64,000 bases of DNA. Origin: Taxillus chinensis (Eukaryota > Streptophyta > Magnoliopsida > Santalales > Loranthaceae). The notes under the pieces were generated by a model, which worked only from the letters and a program-made list of their open reading frames with translations, was not told the origin of the DNA and did not search any database. A program made the position numbers and the translations under genes. The DNA is taken from the NCBI GenBank assembly GCA_023512835.1, contig CM042087.1:49627682-49691681 (forward strand), given 5' to 3'. Shown here in pieces: positions 12,101-23,699 of this stretch; the first letter of the stretch is position 1; each line of letters opens with the position of its first letter.

Positions 12101-14947
12101 AGTTACTTTATGCTTCTAAAGTTGTCAATCCATAGGCTCTTAAGTGTGCATGTGTGCAACAATCTTACAATCTCATTATCATTTCTTATTAATTTCTTGC
12201 AGATGAAGGACGAAAAGCATTTTATTCACAATCATTTAAAATTTGTGGTCAAGTTTCACAAGGATGATCAATCAGACTCAGCAAGGATTGTGGGATTTGA
12301 GGTCAAACCATTCAGGTTATCTTATGATTCATCCTCTTTAGTGCATCAATAACTGATGCTGGATTTATTTTCTGTGATAAATTATTTGTGTGTTCATTGT
12401 CCTAAAAAACGTGATTAATTTCTAATTGGTAGATTAGCATGTCGAATTTCGGAAAAAATGCAGGTGGAAATTTTTGGGAAAAATAGCCAATTAATCTGCA
12501 CCCTGCTGTTAACTGCATGGATTAATCACAAGCTGCTCTCTTTTTTTGGTTATTATTTATTTATTTTAAGAAACTGCCCCCAAGCCTCAACACATACATT
12601 ATAGGTGTTATAAGAACACTAGATGTATTTTCTATGTTAGGTTGCTAGCCGTATCTGTATGACCTATATTAGATTAGCATGATTATAGGATATGCAATTG
12701 TATAGTATTTCTTTATTAGATTCATTCCTTAATTAGATGGATTAAAAATGTGCATAAATACGTATCCTTCTCTAAAGAAAGAACTGCGTTTTTTTGAAAT
12801 CAGATTACATAGGCTATGTGCAACATACCACCAAATGACCAAAAAAAAAAAAAAAAACTCTGCGATTTGCACGCAAATGGCTGCGATGAGCTTAACAGAG
12901 TTTGTGACTCATGTATCTTCTTCTGTTTTGAGAGAGTGCTCTGTTTTGAGCTTAACAGAGTTTGATGCAAAGAAATGGCTGGTTGGATCTTCTTCTGTTT
13001 TTGATTTATATTCAGTTTGGTCAGTCTCCCCTTTTTCAAAAACTTTAACATAGTTTTAAAGGGTAAACTATAAATTAGTTAAGATAGTAAGATGACGTGT
13101 ATGATTCATGTTTCTGTTCATTATTTGATTTAAAATCTACTCTCTAAACATACGTATTTAATTTATTAAAGTTATTTTGAATTGATAATTGTTTATACAA
13201 AATTTAATTGTATGAATGTGTTGGAATTGGATTATGATGTATGTTTTAGTTTTGTATAATTAAACACAATTTTGAATCATATATTGTCATAAAATTGTAT
13301 TGAATTCATGATATTTATAATATTTTGGTACTTATACTTATTAAAAATATTTTAATAAAATTGTACTGATTAATCCAACTAACTTCTGATGTGTGCCTTT
13401 ATCAACCAGCAGTGATTAGTGATTTTTTGAACCTTGTGCGTGCTATGTATTGATCGTTTTTTATGCTGCAGTGTCAAACACGAATATGAAGGCAAGTGGA
13501 ATGAGAAGATACGTTTAAAAACTTGTGATCCTCATTCGAAACACACTGTAACTAACTCTGATTCTCCCCAAGAGGTCGAAGATAAGAAGGAAATCATATT
13601 CACATATGATGTTGAATTTGAGGTAAAGCAGCATGCCATGTAATATTTAACTAATTTAACTGTTCAGATATTAATGAGACGTCTTGTTTTCCCAATTTTC
13701 GTGTGGGTATAATAGTTTTCATTTTCCAGCCAGCTTATAAATCATGTAGTAGTTCCCTATAATGATCTGCCCCTTCCCGCACGTTGCAGGCAAGCAATGT
13801 AAAATGGGCATCTCGATGGGACACCTATCTTCTAATGCCTGATGACCAAATTCACTGGTTTTCAATTGTCAATTCTTTGATGATTGTTCTTTTTCTATCT
13901 GGCATGGTGGCTATGATTATGTTACGTACGCTTTACCGGGATATTTCTAAATACAACCAATTAGAAACCCAAGAGGAGGCTCAAGAGGAGACAGGGTGGA
14001 AATTGGTCCATGGGGATGTTTTCAGACCCCCAGTAAATGTTGACCTACTGTGTGTTTATGCTGGGACAGGTGTTCAATTTTTTGGAATGATTCTTGTCAC
14101 CATGATCTTTGCTGTTCTTGGATTCCTTTCCCCTTCAAATAGGGGTGGATTGATGACAGTCATGCTTTTACTTTGGGTCTTCATGGGCCTCTTTGCTGGA
14201 TATGCGTCAGCTCGTCTTTACAAAATGTTCAAGGGAACAGAATGGAGGAGGATTACACTTAAAACGGCATTTATGTTCCCTGCGATTGTCTTTGCTATTT
14301 TCTTTGTCTTGAATGCTCTAATTTGGGGCCAGAAGTCCTCTGGGGCTGTGCCATTTGGAACAATGTTTGCTCTGGTGTTCTTATGGTTTGGCATCTCAGT
14401 TCCACTTGTTTTTGTCGGTAGTTATGTAGGTTTTAAGAAGCCTGCAATTGAAGACCCTGTGAAAACCAATAAAATCCCAAGGCAGATTCCGGAACAGACG
14501 TGGTACATGAACCCCATATTTTCCATCCTAATCGGAGGCATACTTCCTTTTGGAGCTGTCTTTATTGAGCTCTTTTTCATCCTTACATCAATCTGGCTGA
14601 ATCAGTTCTATTACATATTTGGGTTCCTCTTCATTGTCTTTGTCATTCTGATCATCACCTGTGCTGAGATCACAGTTGTGCTATGCTACTTTCAGCTCTG
14701 CAGTGAGGACTACCACTGGTGGTGGAGATCATACTTGACTTCGGGTTCCTCTGCCTTCTATCTGTTCCTATATGCAGCTTTCTACTTCTTCACTAAACTT
14801 GAAATCACAAAACCAGTGTCTGGGATGTTATACTTCGGGTACATGCTTATTGGGTCATATGCTTTCTTTGTATTGACTGGGTCGATTGGTTTCTACGCAT
14901 GTTTCTGGTTCACAAGGCTCATCTACTCATCTGTCAAGATTGATTGA
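9199..14947 (+). CDS. TMN: Transmembrane 9 superfamily (TM9SF/EMP70) protein, 7 exons
   Basis: Coding exons are 9199-9318, 11499-11663, 11761-11870, 11982-12087, 12203-12315, 13472-13622 and 13790-14947. All introns are GT-AG, and the exons join in frame to 640 aa, the usual TM9SF length. Residues 1-28 form a signal peptide, followed by 'FYLPGVAPQDF', the conserved start of the mature luminal domain. The luminal part contains 'LPFSYYSLPYC' and 'GFYVGLKG'. Exon 7 (residues 256-640) encodes nine hydrophobic segments with loops such as 'GWKLVHGDVFRPP', 'PAIEDPVKTNKIPRQIP' and 'SEDYHWWWRSY'. The C-terminus ...SSVKID carries the KxD motif by which plant TMN proteins bind COPI and stay in the Golgi. 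Family members work in endomembrane trafficking and metal or adhesion phenotypes. Intron 1 is 2.2 kb. The start follows a GA-rich leader and gives the expected signal peptide. The exact TMN paralogue number is not resolved. Confidence 0.95.
12888..13012 (+). repeat. Imperfect 60-bp direct repeat in TM9 intron 5
   Basis: GAGCTTAACAGAGTTTG occurs at 12888 and again at 12948, each followed at slightly different spacing by ATCTTCTTCTGTTTT. This lies in the 1156-bp intron 12316-13471, next to a 17-bp A-run at about 12841. Noncoding. Confidence 0.6.
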
Positions 14948-17900
14948 TTCTCTGGCAGAGGTGACTGACTGGTTTATTTTCTGCATGTTAAAGTAGAACC
15001 TGCCCTTTGTGGTATCGTATTATGTGATTAGTCATTCTTAGTGGCTTTTGGATTTTGAATCTTAGTGATTATACAAACTGTTATTTTCAATGATGTTGTA
15101 TTTTGATACATCGTTAAGGATTCTCCAAGTAACGTGACCGTATTAAATACCTGCCCCATTCATTTTCAAACGCGTGGACCACAACAGAATTTTATTTTTG
15201 ACAAATTAGTCATTTCAATTTCTTTTTTCATTTTGCATGATTAGTTTTATCCTATCCTTCAATTCATAATTTAATTTTCTTTCTCCTATCTGGAAAAACT
15301 ACTATCAGTATAGGAATTTAGGTGACATGATTTTGTCAGAAAAATAACAGAATATATTTTCTGTTTGAAGTCAACCTTTGGATGCTGGTGGTGTTATACT
15401 TATGTGCATATTGTGATGCAGTATCTCGTATGTTCTCGCTTGTTCCTGTAATTGTCCTTAGTTTTAACCTGGTAATATTGGATTATCAGGTCTTATATAG
15501 TTAGGAACTGCTGATAGGTTTCAAGGGCATATACAGCGTGATGTGTTCGTGCCACACTCCCAACAGTTCCAATGTGCAATTGAAAGGGTGCCGTAAGACA
15601 TGTCAATGGTGGCCGCATTGGTAGGAAAACCAAATTTGCAGTCGGGATGGCTTGAGTAGAAATTGAAGCACAGGTGGACCTCCTTTTGAGCGTGTATTCC
15701 ATTTTAGCAAGGGGTGAGAAAAATATGGGGAAAATACCTTAATACACCTGCTACCAGCTACCAGAATGGTTTTGGATTTACCTGGAAATGAACGTGATAC
15801 ATTTGCATTTAGATTTGCCTCGAAACCTTAATTTAAGGGCAGTTAGTTCCCCTTTTTGTTGGACAGCGTAGCCGGCTGCTTGTGGGAGCTTTTGGCCTCT
15901 TTATGTAAGAAGATTTAGCCAGCCTCTGCTTAGAAGTGTAAGTGTTCCGTAAAAATAAGAGAATATACTTTTTGCTCCCCTTCAATAATATTTATGTACT
16001 TATTAAAAACAATCAGTTTTGTAATGAATAAAAAGGTGTAATAATTGTATCTTGGAAGTACAAACTAGCAGATATTTTGAAGTTTAAAATTTTAATAAAA
16101 TTTATAGGGAAATATAAAATTTGAATTTATAGTTAATATTATTTAATGTAATTAAATTTATTAAAATATTTAGTTATTTCATCTATTATTTTATTTATTT
16201 TCTTATCTTATAGTGTGGACAAGTAATTATCAAATTAAATTATAAAAAAATTATGTATATATATATGTAATGATTAATAAGGTGTGACACGAAACTGATA
16301 ATAAATAAATGATGGCACGCCAATTGTTTTTTAAATTTATCAACAAATTGTACCTTTCGAGAAATAAAATATTAGCCCGCAGAGGAAACCACCTAAAAGA
16401 AATTCATAGACTGATAGATCTTTTTCTAAAAACAAAAAATCATTTATACTAGAATAAACATTATTATCAAATTTAAGTACTAGTTTGAAGAAAAACTTCA
16501 ACGCAACATTAAAACATAAGAAGTTATAATTTCACATTTACAGGGGAAAAAAAGTAGTTTAATTGTGCAGATGCATTTCACTTCTTTTCCATTTTCTTTC
16601 TTCCTTTTTCTTTGTTAATCTTTTTGAGAGAACCATTCAGAAATTTCTTACAATAAATAAATAAGACCAATCATTATTCTAGTTTTCTAACCAAATCTTT
16701 TGAGACGCTGCTGCAGTTTTCAGCCATTCTGTTGTGCCTCTCCGATCAAGATTAGACGCTGTCATAGAAAGGTCAAAACCAAACAAAATGTAAAAATATA
16801 GACAAGGAGTTGGCCATTAGCAGTAGTAGTACCTTAAAAGATCTATTTTTACTTGATTATATTACTCACTTTGGTTTGTCATACCATGCTTCTAAGATCG
16901 AATAGCCCACCCACCACAGGTGCGGTAGATGATCCCCATCTTCTCGTTTGTGCTCTCCACACTCCACAGGCAATGAGATTGTACAATACATTTGGATGGC
17001 TAACACCCTGTGGTGATGGACCTCACAGACCATTGCGCACATGATCCCCAAAGGATTTTGAGATGCAGTGACCAACAAGTAGTAGCCAAAGAATCCACAT
17101 AGGCAACAACTCTGCGACTCCAACTTCATACACATCACCAATTGCCAGATACCAGTGAATGATGATCCAAAATAGCAGCACCTATTAGATATCTCTGTGA
17201 TGAAATCGAAGGTCAACAATATATATTGGCAGTAGTACTAGAGCAGCAGCAGCATATGACAGTGGCGAAATCATAGTGACAATAAAAAATAAAATAAAAT
17301 ATTTCAAGCCATGTTAATGCAGTGAAACACAGAATTCGGGGCTCAAGTGCCAAGGGCCTCAAATGATGGCAAGAAATTGCAAACTCCAAATCTTCATAAG
17401 GACTGGATATGCCAACAAAAGCATTCAACAATAAATCAACAATAAAGTAAATATATTTCAAAACTAAATACACATGCAAAAAAGCCACTCAAATAAAAGC
17501 ATTCAACAGAAAAATGGAAAGCTTTGTCATCAAAAGCAATATATTTGTATAACATGTTTATATAAACCTTTTTCAAACTAATTAAGAGATCTCCTAAGCA
17601 CAGGGCAGGCCCCAAATCCAGCATTATTACATCAACGCTTCTAATTTCAATTAAATTACTCTTAATTGACAGCTACATGAAATTATAATCAAAGATGATG
17701 CAGATTATTATTACAGTTTTCTATTTCCTAATCCCGACATTTCCCATATCATGTTTAGTTTCTCATTGTTATGTCCTAGTTTATTTATCTATAAATATGG
17801 TTTATGCAAGTACTTGTAATTAATTAATTATAAATATTGAGCTATTTAAATATTCAATGACAAGGTCTTACACTGACAGTTGAACTAATATGAGTGATAG

Positions 17901-18109
17901 ACAGCATTGATGACAAACTAAGTTGTAAATAAGCTGTTAGACATGATACAAACACTGATATAGTTTCATAATTTTGTTTTATGATCTACCAAAAACAAAA
18001 AGGGAATAAGAGACCAAGTGAAAAAGAAAACACCTGAATTGCATGCCTCCCTCTTCTTCCCCATGCTTTCTCATAAAAAAACCACTGATGTGTACTGTCC
18101 TGAGCTTTC
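14948..18109. other. Convergent intergenic region between the TM9 and PPR genes
   Basis: 14948 to about 15100 is the probable 3' untranslated region of the TM9 gene. 15100-18109 has no convincing coding region. The small open frames (15493-15702, 16866-17219, 17213-17488) have no recognisable motif. The stretch 16700-18109 lies downstream of the minus-strand PPR gene and could contain its 3' untranslated exons, which cannot be shown from sequence. Confidence 0.5.
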
Positions 18110-20545
18110 TCATTTTGCATTAAACCCAAGGCTAACCATATCAGCAATACTGTCTGTTTTAATGCCCTTTTGCATCATTTCATTGAACATTTCATGAGCT
18201 CTATCCAGCCACCCAACTCGCCTATACCCAGACATGAGAATAGTATAGGTCACAACATTCGGTGTAATGTTTTTTATTTTCATATCGTCAACTAAACCCT
18301 CAGCCAAATCAAAGCGATTTGACCTGACAAATCCACAAATTAGGCAAGTATACGTTTTTACATTGGGCAACTGTCCACTCCGCCTCAACTCTGTAAAATA
18401 CACCCAGGCTTTTTGCATATCCCCGGTTCTACAAAACCCATCAATTATAGATGTATAGGTAATCACGTTGGGGGTGTGTCCCCTCAGGATCATCTCGTCA
18501 AGCAATGCACACGCCTTTTTCAATTTCCCAGCTTTAGAAAGCCCAGATATTAAGGTTGAATAGGAAAATATATTGGGATACGGACCCTCATCACCCATTT
18601 TCTTCAATAATTTATATGCTTTACCAACTTTTCTTATGCGGCAAAGACAATTCAGAAGAATTGTATCAGTGACTGTGTTGGGAACCACATCAATTTTGGG
18701 CATTGTATTGTACAAATTGTAGGCCTTAAGGAAATTGGACTGCTTCACAAAACCATCTAGGAGAGCGCCACAGATTATAACATTCGGTAACACATTCCTC
18801 TTTATCATTAAAGAAAGAACTTCCCATGCTCTTTCTACTTTTCCTTTCTGGATAAAATGGATAATTACTGCACTATATGTATGTGGGTTCAGAATGATCC
18901 CGTTGTGCCACATCTCATCCACAAATTTCAGAGCTGCTTCAATGCGACCTTCCCTGCAATACCCATCAACAACAATATTGCAAGTGAAGGTGTTTGGACT
19001 CACACCATTTTCTAGCATGATATTATAAACCTCCAAGACTTTATCGAAGTGACCAGCCTTGAGAAAAGCATGAATGAGCCCGTTAAAATCTAAAACGTTT
19101 GGAACCAAATTTTTTCCAATCATCTCATTTAAAATTTTAAGAGCAGAGTCCACATCACCATGCATCCAAAATCCTTTCAGTAAGATGTAGTAAGCAGGGT
19201 AATCGAATTTGAAACCAGAAGCCTTGAGTTTGTGGAATATATCTGATGCTATTTCCATTAGCCCATGCTTACAAAAACCACTAAACAGCAAGGTGTAGCT
19301 CACTATAGACGGCTTTAAGTTATTGCTTTCCATTTCCTCCATTATACTTAAAGCTTTCTCGAGATCTCCACTTTTGCAAAACCCATTGAGCAACATGTTA
19401 TAGCTACAAACATCCGGAGATACTCCAAACCTCTTCATTTCTTCAAACACTGTCAAAGCATCATCCACTTCAGATCTTAGGCAAAAACTGTGAACAATAG
19501 CACTATAACCATAGCAATCGATGGGCAGGCCTCTGGACCTTAGATCCCTAATAAAGGTCAAAGCGAACTCAGTGTATCCACAGTTGCAATGTCCACGAAT
19601 GTATATACTATATATTTTCCCACAAGGTCTCCTTCTGCTCTTTTCAATTTCTTCTAAAATCTTAGCAGCTTCTGCCAGATAAGCTTCACAAGCTTCATGC
19701 GAAGCAGGACGCTTCTTACAATAAAAGTTCATCATGATGATGTAGGTTTTATCATCTGGAAATGGCCCAGAATTCTGTAGCTCTTTAAAGAGATATTGGA
19801 GGGATTCCACATGTTCAACCTCAGACAATAACTTAAGCAGAAAATTGCAGGATTTTATACCAGGCTGCAGCCCCATTTTCTTGGTTTCCACAAACACTTC
19901 TAGCGCATTTTCAAGCTTCCAATCCCTTGCAAGGACCATAATTAGGACATCAAAAACAACTTTTGATCTTTCCGGGCAACTGGGAGAATCCAATAAATCA
20001 TGGAACAGTCTTAGTGCATGGAGACTTGAGTCTTTATAGTAGCAGAAAATGTCACTAAGCAAAAGGTCTGTTTCCTTCTTCATTCCCACCAATGCAAAAG
20101 TGTGAACAATAAGCCTATAACATTCAATCGAATGATAGAATCCGTACGTAACCACCGCATTCGAGAACTGCTTTTCAAACGCAACTTGCGGATTTAAGGA
20201 CTTGAGCACCCTCCCTACCAAGGGAGACATGGTGGGCTTTCTTGGGACACAACAACGAGGCTTGATTCTCTGATTTGTCTTTGGAAATGTACTTCTCCGG
20301 CCTGACGTTCGAAATGCATTTTCCTGATTCGTAAAATCGTCATAGAATGAAAAAACGTCATCAATGGGACTAGACTCAAACATGATGTGTCCATCGAGTA
20401 AGGCTGCCGAACAAACTGCAGAGTAGCCTCTACCTCCACACCGATGTCGGGAAAGCACTTCAAATAGGAGGACACCTGAATGCACATAACCACCGACCGA
20501 GATCAAACCAATGGAATGAGCTCTTGAAAATGAGCACAAGCCCAT
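18110..20545 (-). CDS. P-class pentatricopeptide-repeat (PPR) protein, intronless
   Basis: One uninterrupted frame encodes 811 aa from the ATG at 20545. An in-frame TAA (20581-20579) precedes a TTG, so any longer start is excluded. The N-terminal ~190 residues are non-repeat and rich in R/S, fitting an organelle transit peptide (mitochondrion or plastid, not decided). From about residue 195 to the end, roughly 17 tandem 35-residue P-type PPR motifs follow. Examples are 'SYNMLLNGFCKSGDLEKAL', 'TYTSIIDGFCRTGDMQKAW' and 'TYTILMSGYRRVGWLDRA', each with the 'P(N/D)V.TY' junction. There is no E, DYW or SMR extension. P-class PPRs bind organellar RNA in a sequence-specific way and act in its processing, stability or translation. 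The target is unknown here. Lack of introns is typical of the family. Confidence 0.94.
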   Translation of the reverse strand: MGLCSFSRAHSIGLISVGGYVHSGVLLFEVLSRHRCGGRGYSAVCSAALLDGHIMFESSPIDDVFSFYDDFTNQENAFRTSGRRSTFPKTNQRIKPRCCVPRKPTMSPLVGRVLKSLNPQVAFEKQFSNAVVTYGFYHSIECYRLIVHTFALVGMKKETDLLLSDIFCYYKDSSLHALRLFHDLLDSPSCPERSKVVFDVLIMVLARDWKLENALEVFVETKKMGLQPGIKSCNFLLKLLSEVEHVESLQYLFKELQNSGPFPDDKTYIIMMNFYCKKRPASHEACEAYLAEAAKILEEIEKSRRRPCGKIYSIYIRGHCNCGYTEFALTFIRDLRSRGLPIDCYGYSAIVHSFCLRSEVDDALTVFEEMKRFGVSPDVCSYNMLLNGFCKSGDLEKALSIMEEMESNNLKPSIVSYTLLFSGFCKHGLMEIASDIFHKLKASGFKFDYPAYYILLKGFWMHGDVDSALKILNEMIGKNLVPNVLDFNGLIHAFLKAGHFDKVLEVYNIMLENGVSPNTFTCNIVVDGYCREGRIEAALKFVDEMWHNGIILNPHTYSAVIIHFIQKGKVERAWEVLSLMIKRNVLPNVIICGALLDGFVKQSNFLKAYNLYNTMPKIDVVPNTVTDTILLNCLCRIRKVGKAYKLLKKMGDEGPYPNIFSYSTLISGLSKAGKLKKACALLDEMILRGHTPNVITYTSIIDGFCRTGDMQKAWVYFTELRRSGQLPNVKTYTCLICGFVRSNRFDLAEGLVDDMKIKNITPNVVTYTILMSGYRRVGWLDRAHEMFNEMMQKGIKTDSIADMVSLGFNAK

Positions 20546-20790
20546 TGCAGGCCTTTTGTGTAACCAGTTATACCTCAATTAGAAAAGTTTGTTGTTGCAT
20601 AACGTTTCTGACAAAAATCGAATCGAAGACAGATGGTTGTCGATTGATTCCTCGGCGGATGCAGGCAAATCGGGCCAGAACCGCGATGCTATCTGGAGTT
20701 GGCGGTCGCTCGCTACTCCAGTGCGGTGATCTCCACCGCGGCTTCTTCGTCTCGTCGAGGTCCCTCGCTTACAAGTTACAACTACTGCTT

Positions 20791-20838
20791 GAAGAAGAAG
20801 AAGAAGAAGAAGAAGAAGAAGAAGAAGAAGAAGAAGAA
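20791..20838. repeat. (GAA)16 trinucleotide repeat upstream of the PPR gene
   Basis: Sixteen uninterrupted GAA units, (TTC)n on the PPR sense strand, lie about 250 bp upstream of the PPR start codon, probably in its leader or core promoter. The open frames over it with runs of E, K or L are artefacts of the repeat. Confidence 0.9.
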
Positions 20839-20839
20839 A

Positions 20840-21221
20840 CGTTTCCTGCCTTGCAAGAAACACCACTCTCGATTCTTGATTCTGAATTTTTAGTTGTTGA
20901 ACGACCACAAAAACTCTGCCGAGTTCCGGCAAACAGACAGCCCATGGGTTTCGGGTTCTGGAATTTGCGTTGCGTATAGGGTTTTCGCTTTTTTTTTTAA
21001 TCCGGATAAACGCGCTAAACCAAGATATTAATAATAATAAATTATTCTAGTATTAATATTCAAGTATAAATTAAGTATTTAACTGTTATTCGAATATAAA
21101 TATAATATTTATAAAATATTTTCAAATATTTTATTTATGTTCTAAATTATTATTTGAATAATATTGCAAATAATTTTTTTAAAAACATATTTTGTAATTT
21201 TAGTATGATTAAAAATGATAG
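20840..21221. other. PPR upstream flank, then AT-rich DNA
   Basis: 20840-20985 continues the GC-richer promoter region of the PPR gene. From about 21000 the sequence becomes AT-rich and featureless up to the hAT-like element. Confidence 0.5.
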
Positions 21222-21229
21222 ATAGGTAT

Positions 21230-21840
21230 TATGGGTGAAATCGGTTCAGTTTGGATTGGTTTAAGTAATTTTTCAAACTAATTTGATATGTTTCGGTTTG
21301 AACAAAATAAAACCAAACCAAACCTATTGCTTGGACCAAACCAAACCGGACCGAATTGATTCGGTTTGGTTTGGTTCGGTTTGAACCTGTGGTTTGAATT
21401 ATTATCAATTTGAATCGGTTTGAGTCGGTTTAGTTAATAAATTTTAAATTCTTAAAATTAAAATGATGTAAAATAAAAAAAAAGTAAATAGTATGTAAGC
21501 ATATCAATATTAATACATATTAAATTTATATTTATGAGTCTCAAAATTTGATAATATAATTTACAAATATAACATATCAAGTATTAACAAACAATCTTAA
21601 ATAAATAAATCCAAAACATAAAATAAAAATATAAAATTAGTCAATAATAACATTATTCGGTTCGGTTTGGTTTAAACCGTGGTTTTGAAATCTCAAACCA
21701 AACCAAACCAATATCTTATTCGGTTTTCAAATCAAACCAAACTGATTTTTGTTCGATTTCAACGGTTTGATAAATTGGCGATTTCGACGGATCAGTTTGA
21801 ACTGGTTTCGACAGTTTGACGGTTTAGAGTTACACCCCTA
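21230..21840. mobile_element. Non-autonomous hAT-like element with 8-bp TSD
   Basis: The element runs from TATGGGTGAAATCGG to GTTACACCCCTA and is flanked by identical 8-bp duplications ATAGGTAT (21222-21229 and 21841-21848), the hallmark of hAT transposition. The ends are imperfect inverted repeats (TA(T/G)GGGTG...). The subterminal regions are dense in CGGTTTGGTTTGG and its complement CCAAACCAAACC, forming long stem arms typical of this common plant MITE type. No transposase. Confidence 0.8.
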
Positions 21841-21848
21841 ATAGGTAT

Positions 21849-21939
21849 GCTAAGCCTTTTTGGAGTATAAATATCCTTCTCCAACTTACACCTAATGTGA
21901 TAGTATTCGTTGACTTAGGTCTTGCATGTCATTTAGTCA
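21849..21939. other. Short spacer before copia-1, ends in TSD AGTCA
   Basis: About 90 bp of unassigned sequence. Its last five bases, AGTCA (21935-21939), are the target-site duplication of copia-1. The matching copy is at 26224-26228. Confidence 0.7.
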
Positions 21940-22317
21940 TGTTAGGAATAATTAAGCAAAGAAACATAAAATCATACCGCAAACAGGAACATCAGATTTA
22001 CGTGGTTCACCCATAATAGGGTTACGTCCACCGGGTAACGCGAATAATTCACTATATCAAAGAAGGGGTACAAATTATAGATATTCAGATTGCCAAATAT
22101 TCAGATGGCACAGAATAGATCACAGAAAAATAGAACAGATGGCGGAGAGAGACAGATTACTGCACAGCCAGACAGATTGCATAACAGAACAGAACATGTA
22201 CCCTGAAAACAGATTGCTGCAGAATGCTAGAGCAGCACAGATGGTACACAGACCAAATCCCACAGGCGTAGGAGACAAACAGCTTCAGATGTTACAAATC
22301 CAGATCCCACAGGCGTG

Positions 22318-22732
22318 TGTCACGGGGTCAGGTTTCCTGCGCCTCTCAACCCATTGCGGCACTTAGCTTTTCTATCCACGGTCCACTAAGTTTAGCCTTT
22401 GAAGGTTGAAGCGCACGTAGACTGGTTTCGCCCTGCCACTGGGCTCATCAGGAGAACGGCTCCAATTCCCGACCAGTTTGTGTAAGGATGGCCAAATCCC
22501 TTCTTCAACGTCAAGTCCTCGACTAGCGGCGTGCTCCCCGCATTCAACCGGGTCGGCACGTCTGAACTCCGAAGGGGTTCCATCCGTTCTCCTCCACGAA
22601 CTGCCTGGAACCTTCTCCGCTGCGCACCATCTACGCTTCAACCAACCCCTCTCCTTTATGTAGCACGAATCCATTCCTGAATCGTGCCACTAAGAAACGT
22701 CCCACCAGCACCACGCTGCTCGGGTTGTGACA
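22318..22732 (-). repeat. TRIM 3' LTR
   Basis: 415 bp, TG...CA bounded, direct repeat of 23128-23542. It is much richer in GC than the host copia LTR. Confidence 0.9.
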
Positions 22733-23112
22733 TTCTCCTCCACCCAATCCTCGCAACGTCCTCGTTGCGCTTGTCGACATCGCTTCCCCGCAGGCGATGG
22801 CATCGTTACCTCGACGCCCTCCCACTCGCCCAATGTCAACAGCTTGGACATCGCTTCCCCGCAGATTGCAACACCTTTACCAAGATACTCGCCCATTCGC
22901 CCAATGTCCAAAGGATAGGAGGCTTCCAAGATCGCTCCGACGCGCTCCTTCGTACTCCCTTGCCCAGCTCTGTATCACACTCTAGGATACTCCAACTCTA
23001 TGGACGCAAGGCGTGCAAGACACTATCGGTCGACTCACCTCTGTGAGCTCCCACCTTGGGATCACGCTACTCGCGAGAGTGCTCGGCGAGTCTTCAGGAT
23101 ACGGGCTGGTTC

Positions 23113-23125
23113 GGCTCTGATACCA
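23113..23125 (-). other. TRIM primer-binding site
   Basis: TGGTATCAGAGCC on the minus strand, complementary to the 3' end of initiator tRNA-Met. It is two bases from the 5' LTR, which fixes the element's orientation. Confidence 0.9.
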
Positions 23126-23127
23126 CT

Positions 23128-23542
23128 TGTCACGGGGTCAGGTTTCCTGCGCCTCTCAACCCATTGCGGCACTTAGCTTCTCTATCCACGGTCCACTAAG
23201 TTTAGCCTTTGAGGGTTGAAGCGCACGTAGACTGGTTTCGCCCTGCTACTGGGCTCATCAGGAGAACGGCTCCAGTTCCCGACCAGTTTGTATAAGAATG
23301 GCCAAATCCCTTCTTCAACGTCAAGTCCTCGACTAGCGGCGTGCTCCCCGCATTCAACCGGGTCGGCACGTCTGAACTCCGAAGGGGTTCCATCCGTTCT
23401 CCTCCACGAACTGCCTGGAACCTTCTCCGCTGCGCACCATCTACGCTTCAACCAACCCCTCTCCTTTACGTAGCACGAATCCATTCCTGAATTGTGCCAC
23501 TAAGAAACGTCCCGCCAGCACCACGCTGCTCAGGTCGTGACA
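23128..23542 (-). repeat. TRIM 5' LTR
   Basis: 415-bp copy of 22318-22732 with about a dozen substitutions, mostly C/T or G/A transitions. This pattern fits methylation-driven decay. Confidence 0.9.
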
Positions 23543-23699
23543 CGTGGGAGACTCGTTGCGCGCTGCAGCTTCTACGGAGGGAGAGGAGTACGGCATTATG
23601 CAATAGGGTACGACAGGGGTTGGGTGTATATATATATATATACATGAAATTCGGTTTTTTTAACTTTACGGCACCTCACAAATCTCCACCTTGACATAA

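Larger units (their letters stand above)
22318..23542 (-). mobile_element. TRIM (terminal-repeat retrotransposon in miniature)
   Basis: Two 415-bp direct repeats (22318-22732 and 23128-23542), both TGTCACGG...GTGACA, flank a 395-bp internal region. On the minus strand the right repeat is followed by TGGTATCAGAGCC (23125-23113), a tRNA-Met primer-binding site. A purine-rich tract, GGGTGGAGGAGAA, abuts the other repeat (22745-22733). CGTG flanks both sides (22314-22317 and 23543-23546), and the related copia LTR reads CGTGGGAGAC without interruption. The two LTRs differ at roughly a dozen positions, suggesting a fairly recent insertion. There is no coding capacity. The open frames on both strands, duplicated between the repeats, are shadows of GC-rich DNA. 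Confidence 0.9.
21940..23680 (-). repeat. Copia-1 3' LTR, split by a TRIM
   Basis: LTR parts are 21940-22317 and 23543-23680 (about 512 bp without the insert and its duplicated CGTG). They match the 5' LTR at 25621-26223 along their length. The 5' copy is longer mainly because of a larger (TA)n tract. A purine-rich stretch, AAGGTGGAGATT on the minus strand (from about 23681), fits the polypurine tract. Confidence 0.85.

Noticed and set aside
16866..17624. Minus-strand frames downstream of the PPR gene as a separate gene
   Set aside because: No recognisable motifs, no consistent exon joins and cysteine-rich low-quality translations. They could be 3' untranslated sequence at most.
20524..20979. 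Plus-strand frame with a poly-Glu run opposite the PPR start
   Set aside because: The run is the GAA microsatellite; the remainder is antisense to the PPR N-terminus and its leader and has no signature.
22372..23484. Apparent duplicated small genes at 22372-22674 and 23182-23484
   Set aside because: These are the same positions in the two TRIM LTRs; the similarity is explained by LTR identity, not gene duplication.
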